Of a stretch of 6,043 nucleotides of DNA, positions 4,698-6,043 are shown in pieces. Both the position numbers and the translations under genes were made by a program. Position 1 is the stretch's first letter; each line of letters begins with the position of its first letter. Source of the DNA: JALHTG01 sp964653695. GTDB taxonomy: Archaea > Thermoproteota > Bathyarchaeia > 40CM-2-53-6 > JALHTG01. A model generated the notes under the pieces. The model was given only the letters and a program-made list of their open reading frames with translations, was not told the origin of the DNA and did no database searches. The stretch covers positions 1 through 6,043 of the forward strand of contig CAZZFQ010000075.1 in NCBI GenBank assembly GCA_964653695.1, given 5' to 3'.

Positions 4698-6043
4698 TTG
4701 GCCAAGGTTTGGTTAAGACATTGGCCTGAGGGTGTTCCTCAAAATATAACCTACCCGGAAATCCCTCTTGCTGAAATCTTGGCTGCTACTGCGAAGAAGT
4801 ACCCGAGTAACACGGCGATTGTATTCTTTGGGAAGAGGATAACGTACCGAGAGCTTGACGATCTATGCGACCGGTTCGCCTCAACTCTTGTGAGCTTAGG
4901 CGTCAAGAAGGGCGACAGGGTAGCCCTGTTTCTACCGAATGTGCCGCAGTTTCCGATCTGCTACTATGGCGCGTTACGTAGTGGAGCTATCGTTGTGCCT
5001 TGCAGTCCTCTCTACAAGGAGCGTGAGCTTGAGTTTCAGTTGAACGATTCTGGAGCTGAAACTATCGTTGCGCTCGACATACTCTATGAGCATCTCGCGC
5101 CCATCCGCCAGAAGACCAAGCTTCGGAACGTGATCACCACAACAATCCTGGACTATTTCCCAGCATCCCTCGGGGCCTTGGCCAAGCTGACAGGCAAGGT
5201 GAAGACCGTTTCATGTCCCGGCACAATGTCGCTCAAGGAGCTTCTCATGAAGCATAGTGAAGCCCCGCCGAAGGTTTCGATCGACTGCAAGACCGACACA
5301 GCGCTTTTCCAGTACACTGGAGGGACCACGGGTGTTCCGAAGGGCGCCATGCTCACGCATCAGAACCTTGTTGTGAACGCTGTTCAGGTTGGATCTTGGC
5401 TTCCGACGCTTCGTGAGGGAGGCGAAGTGATGCTTGCCGTGTTGCCGTACTTTCATATCTTTGGCATGACGGTTGCGATGAACATGCCTGTTTTGAAGGC
5501 TGCGAGCATGGTGCTTCAGCCCAGGTTCGAAGTGCTGGAGGTTTTGAAGGCGATCCAGAAGTATGGTGTGACACTGTTTCCTGGCGTGCCGACCATGTAT
5601 GTCGCTCTCATTAATCATCCGGAAACTGGCAAGTTCAAGCTTGGGACCGTTCGGTTTTGCATATCTGGAGCTGCGGCCCTTCCAGTTGAGGTCATGCGAA
5701 GATTCGAGGCTATCACTGGCGGGAGGCTTGTCGAAGGGTATGGGTTGACAGAAACGAGCCCAGTCACTCACTGCAACCCGCTTGACAGGCCTGAAAATGT
5801 TCGTCCAGGCTCAATTGGGATTCCGTTTCCTGACACCGAAGCAAAGATCGTTGACATAGAGACTGGAGAGAAGGATCTGCCCGCAAATGAGGTGGGAGAA
5901 CTTGCTATTCGAGGACCACAGGTGATGGCATCCTATTGGAATAACCCTGATGAGACGAACTATGTCCTCAGGGCCGGATGGCTCTACACAGGAGACATAG
6001 CGAAAGTGGACGAGGACGGGTACTTCTACATCGTCGACCGGAA
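4698..6043 (+). CDS. Long-chain fatty acyl-CoA synthetase (AMP-binding superfamily), C-terminus cut by window edge
   Basis: 448 codons are visible of an enzyme that activates a carboxylic acid, probably a long-chain fatty acid, with ATP and CoA through an acyl-adenylate. The frame is open at base 6043. The phosphate-binding loop YTGGTTGVPKGAM starts at Y206; GYGLTETSP (347-355) is the adenine/acyl-AMP motif; YTGD (430-433) supplies the ribose-binding Asp D433; the hinge-proximal IVDR ends at R448. Family proteins have about 550 residues, so about 100 are missing, including the C-terminal domain with its catalytic Lys. The N-terminus (WLRHWPEGVPQNITYPEIPL) is typical of archaeal and bacterial FadD-like enzymes. 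The TTG start is supported by GAGGT at 4687 and by an in-frame stop at 4686. In archaea such enzymes are linked to fatty-acid or other carboxylic-acid use, or to lipid recycling; chain-length preference cannot be read from this sequence. The gene is 262 bases from the TrmB-type regulator on the same strand and has its own TATA box. Confidence 0.9.
   Translation, partial: MAKVWLRHWPEGVPQNITYPEIPLAEILAATAKKYPSNTAIVFFGKRITYRELDDLCDRFASTLVSLGVKKGDRVALFLPNVPQFPICYYGALRSGAIVVPCSPLYKERELEFQLNDSGAETIVALDILYEHLAPIRQKTKLRNVITTTILDYFPASLGALAKLTGKVKTVSCPGTMSLKELLMKHSEAPPKVSIDCKTDTALFQYTGGTTGVPKGAMLTHQNLVVNAVQVGSWLPTLREGGEVMLAVLPYFHIFGMTVAMNMPVLKAASMVLQPRFEVLEVLKAIQKYGVTLFPGVPTMYVALINHPETGKFKLGTVRFCISGAAALPVEVMRRFEAITGGRLVEGYGLTETSPVTHCNPLDRPENVRPGSIGIPFPDTEAKIVDIETGEKDLPANEVGELAIRGPQVMASYWNNPDETNYVLRAGWLYTGDIAKVDEDGYFYIVDR

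Larger units (their letters stand above)
4497..4705 (-). pseudogene. HicB-like antitoxin remnant, probably frameshifted
   Basis: On the minus strand the frame ending at a TAG (4499-4497) reads FPESPACMSRGDTEKETLEN over about 4640-4579. This fits the HicB signature P-x-L-P-G-C-x-S-x-G-D-T-x-E-E-A-L-E-N, with PGC changed to PAC. The frame is open back to a TAA at 4715-4713 but has no ATG before the internal Met at 4619, and its upstream residues do not look like HicB. A neighbouring frame that could start at TTG 4705 reads MAKRKPQPVKYAVSGYICSS, closer to a HicB N-terminus (KY...GY), suggesting one frameshift near 4640-4655. No HicA toxin is visible. It also overlaps the promoter of the plus-strand synthetase gene. 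An intact 40-residue protein starting at the internal Met is a less likely alternative. Confidence 0.45.

Noticed and set aside
5211..5771. A 186-residue minus-strand open frame
   Set aside because: It lies wholly antisense to the conserved core of the acyl-CoA synthetase, and its residues (His/Arg/Ser-rich) show no family features.

Overview
The window looks like a piece of an archaeal metagenome-assembled genome. The evidence is TATA-type promoter elements with very short leaders rather than -35/-10 boxes, a TrmB-family regulator, a membrane-anchored Lon-type protease domain without an ATPase, an archaeal-style SpoIIM-family membrane protein, and a run of exactly 100 Ns typical of a scaffold join of unknown length. 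I cannot place the lineage. A TACK-type archaeon (for example Bathyarchaeia or a non-ammonia-oxidising relative of Nitrososphaeria) is a guess from gene content only.

Left part (1-2180). A SpoIIM-family integral membrane protein runs off the left edge on the minus strand. It is divergent from a probable two-gene plus-strand operon. The first gene of that operon is a single-pass, coiled-coil-tethered Lon-like (S16) serine protease domain with an intact Ser/Lys dyad. The second, 18 bases later, is a UPF0016/GDT1-type cation/proton exchanger with both E-x-G-D-K-T motifs.

Middle (2312-4435). This is an arsenic-detoxification locus. On the minus strand lie an ArsM-type arsenite methyltransferase with all expected cysteines and its own TATA promoter, and upstream of it the C-terminal 99 residues of an ArsN2-type GNAT acetyltransferase. 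The N-terminus of the acetyltransferase is lost in the N-gap. Across the gap, in divergent orientation, is a TrmB-family regulator whose effector domain carries a C-x-C-C cluster and a C-terminal C-C pair. The divergent layout and the thiols suggest an As(III)-responsive TrmB-type regulator in place of the usual ArsR. This is the main candidate for something new here, and it is an inference. Two TCTACT/AGTAGA dyads flank the arsM TATA box and could be operators.

Right part (4436-6043). A decayed HicB-like antitoxin remnant lies on the minus strand. After it comes a long-chain acyl-CoA synthetase (AMP-binding superfamily) that starts at a TTG codon with a strong ribosome-binding site and its own TATA box, and is cut by the right window edge about 100 residues before its expected end.

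No rRNA, tRNA, CRISPR array or insertion sequence was recognised.
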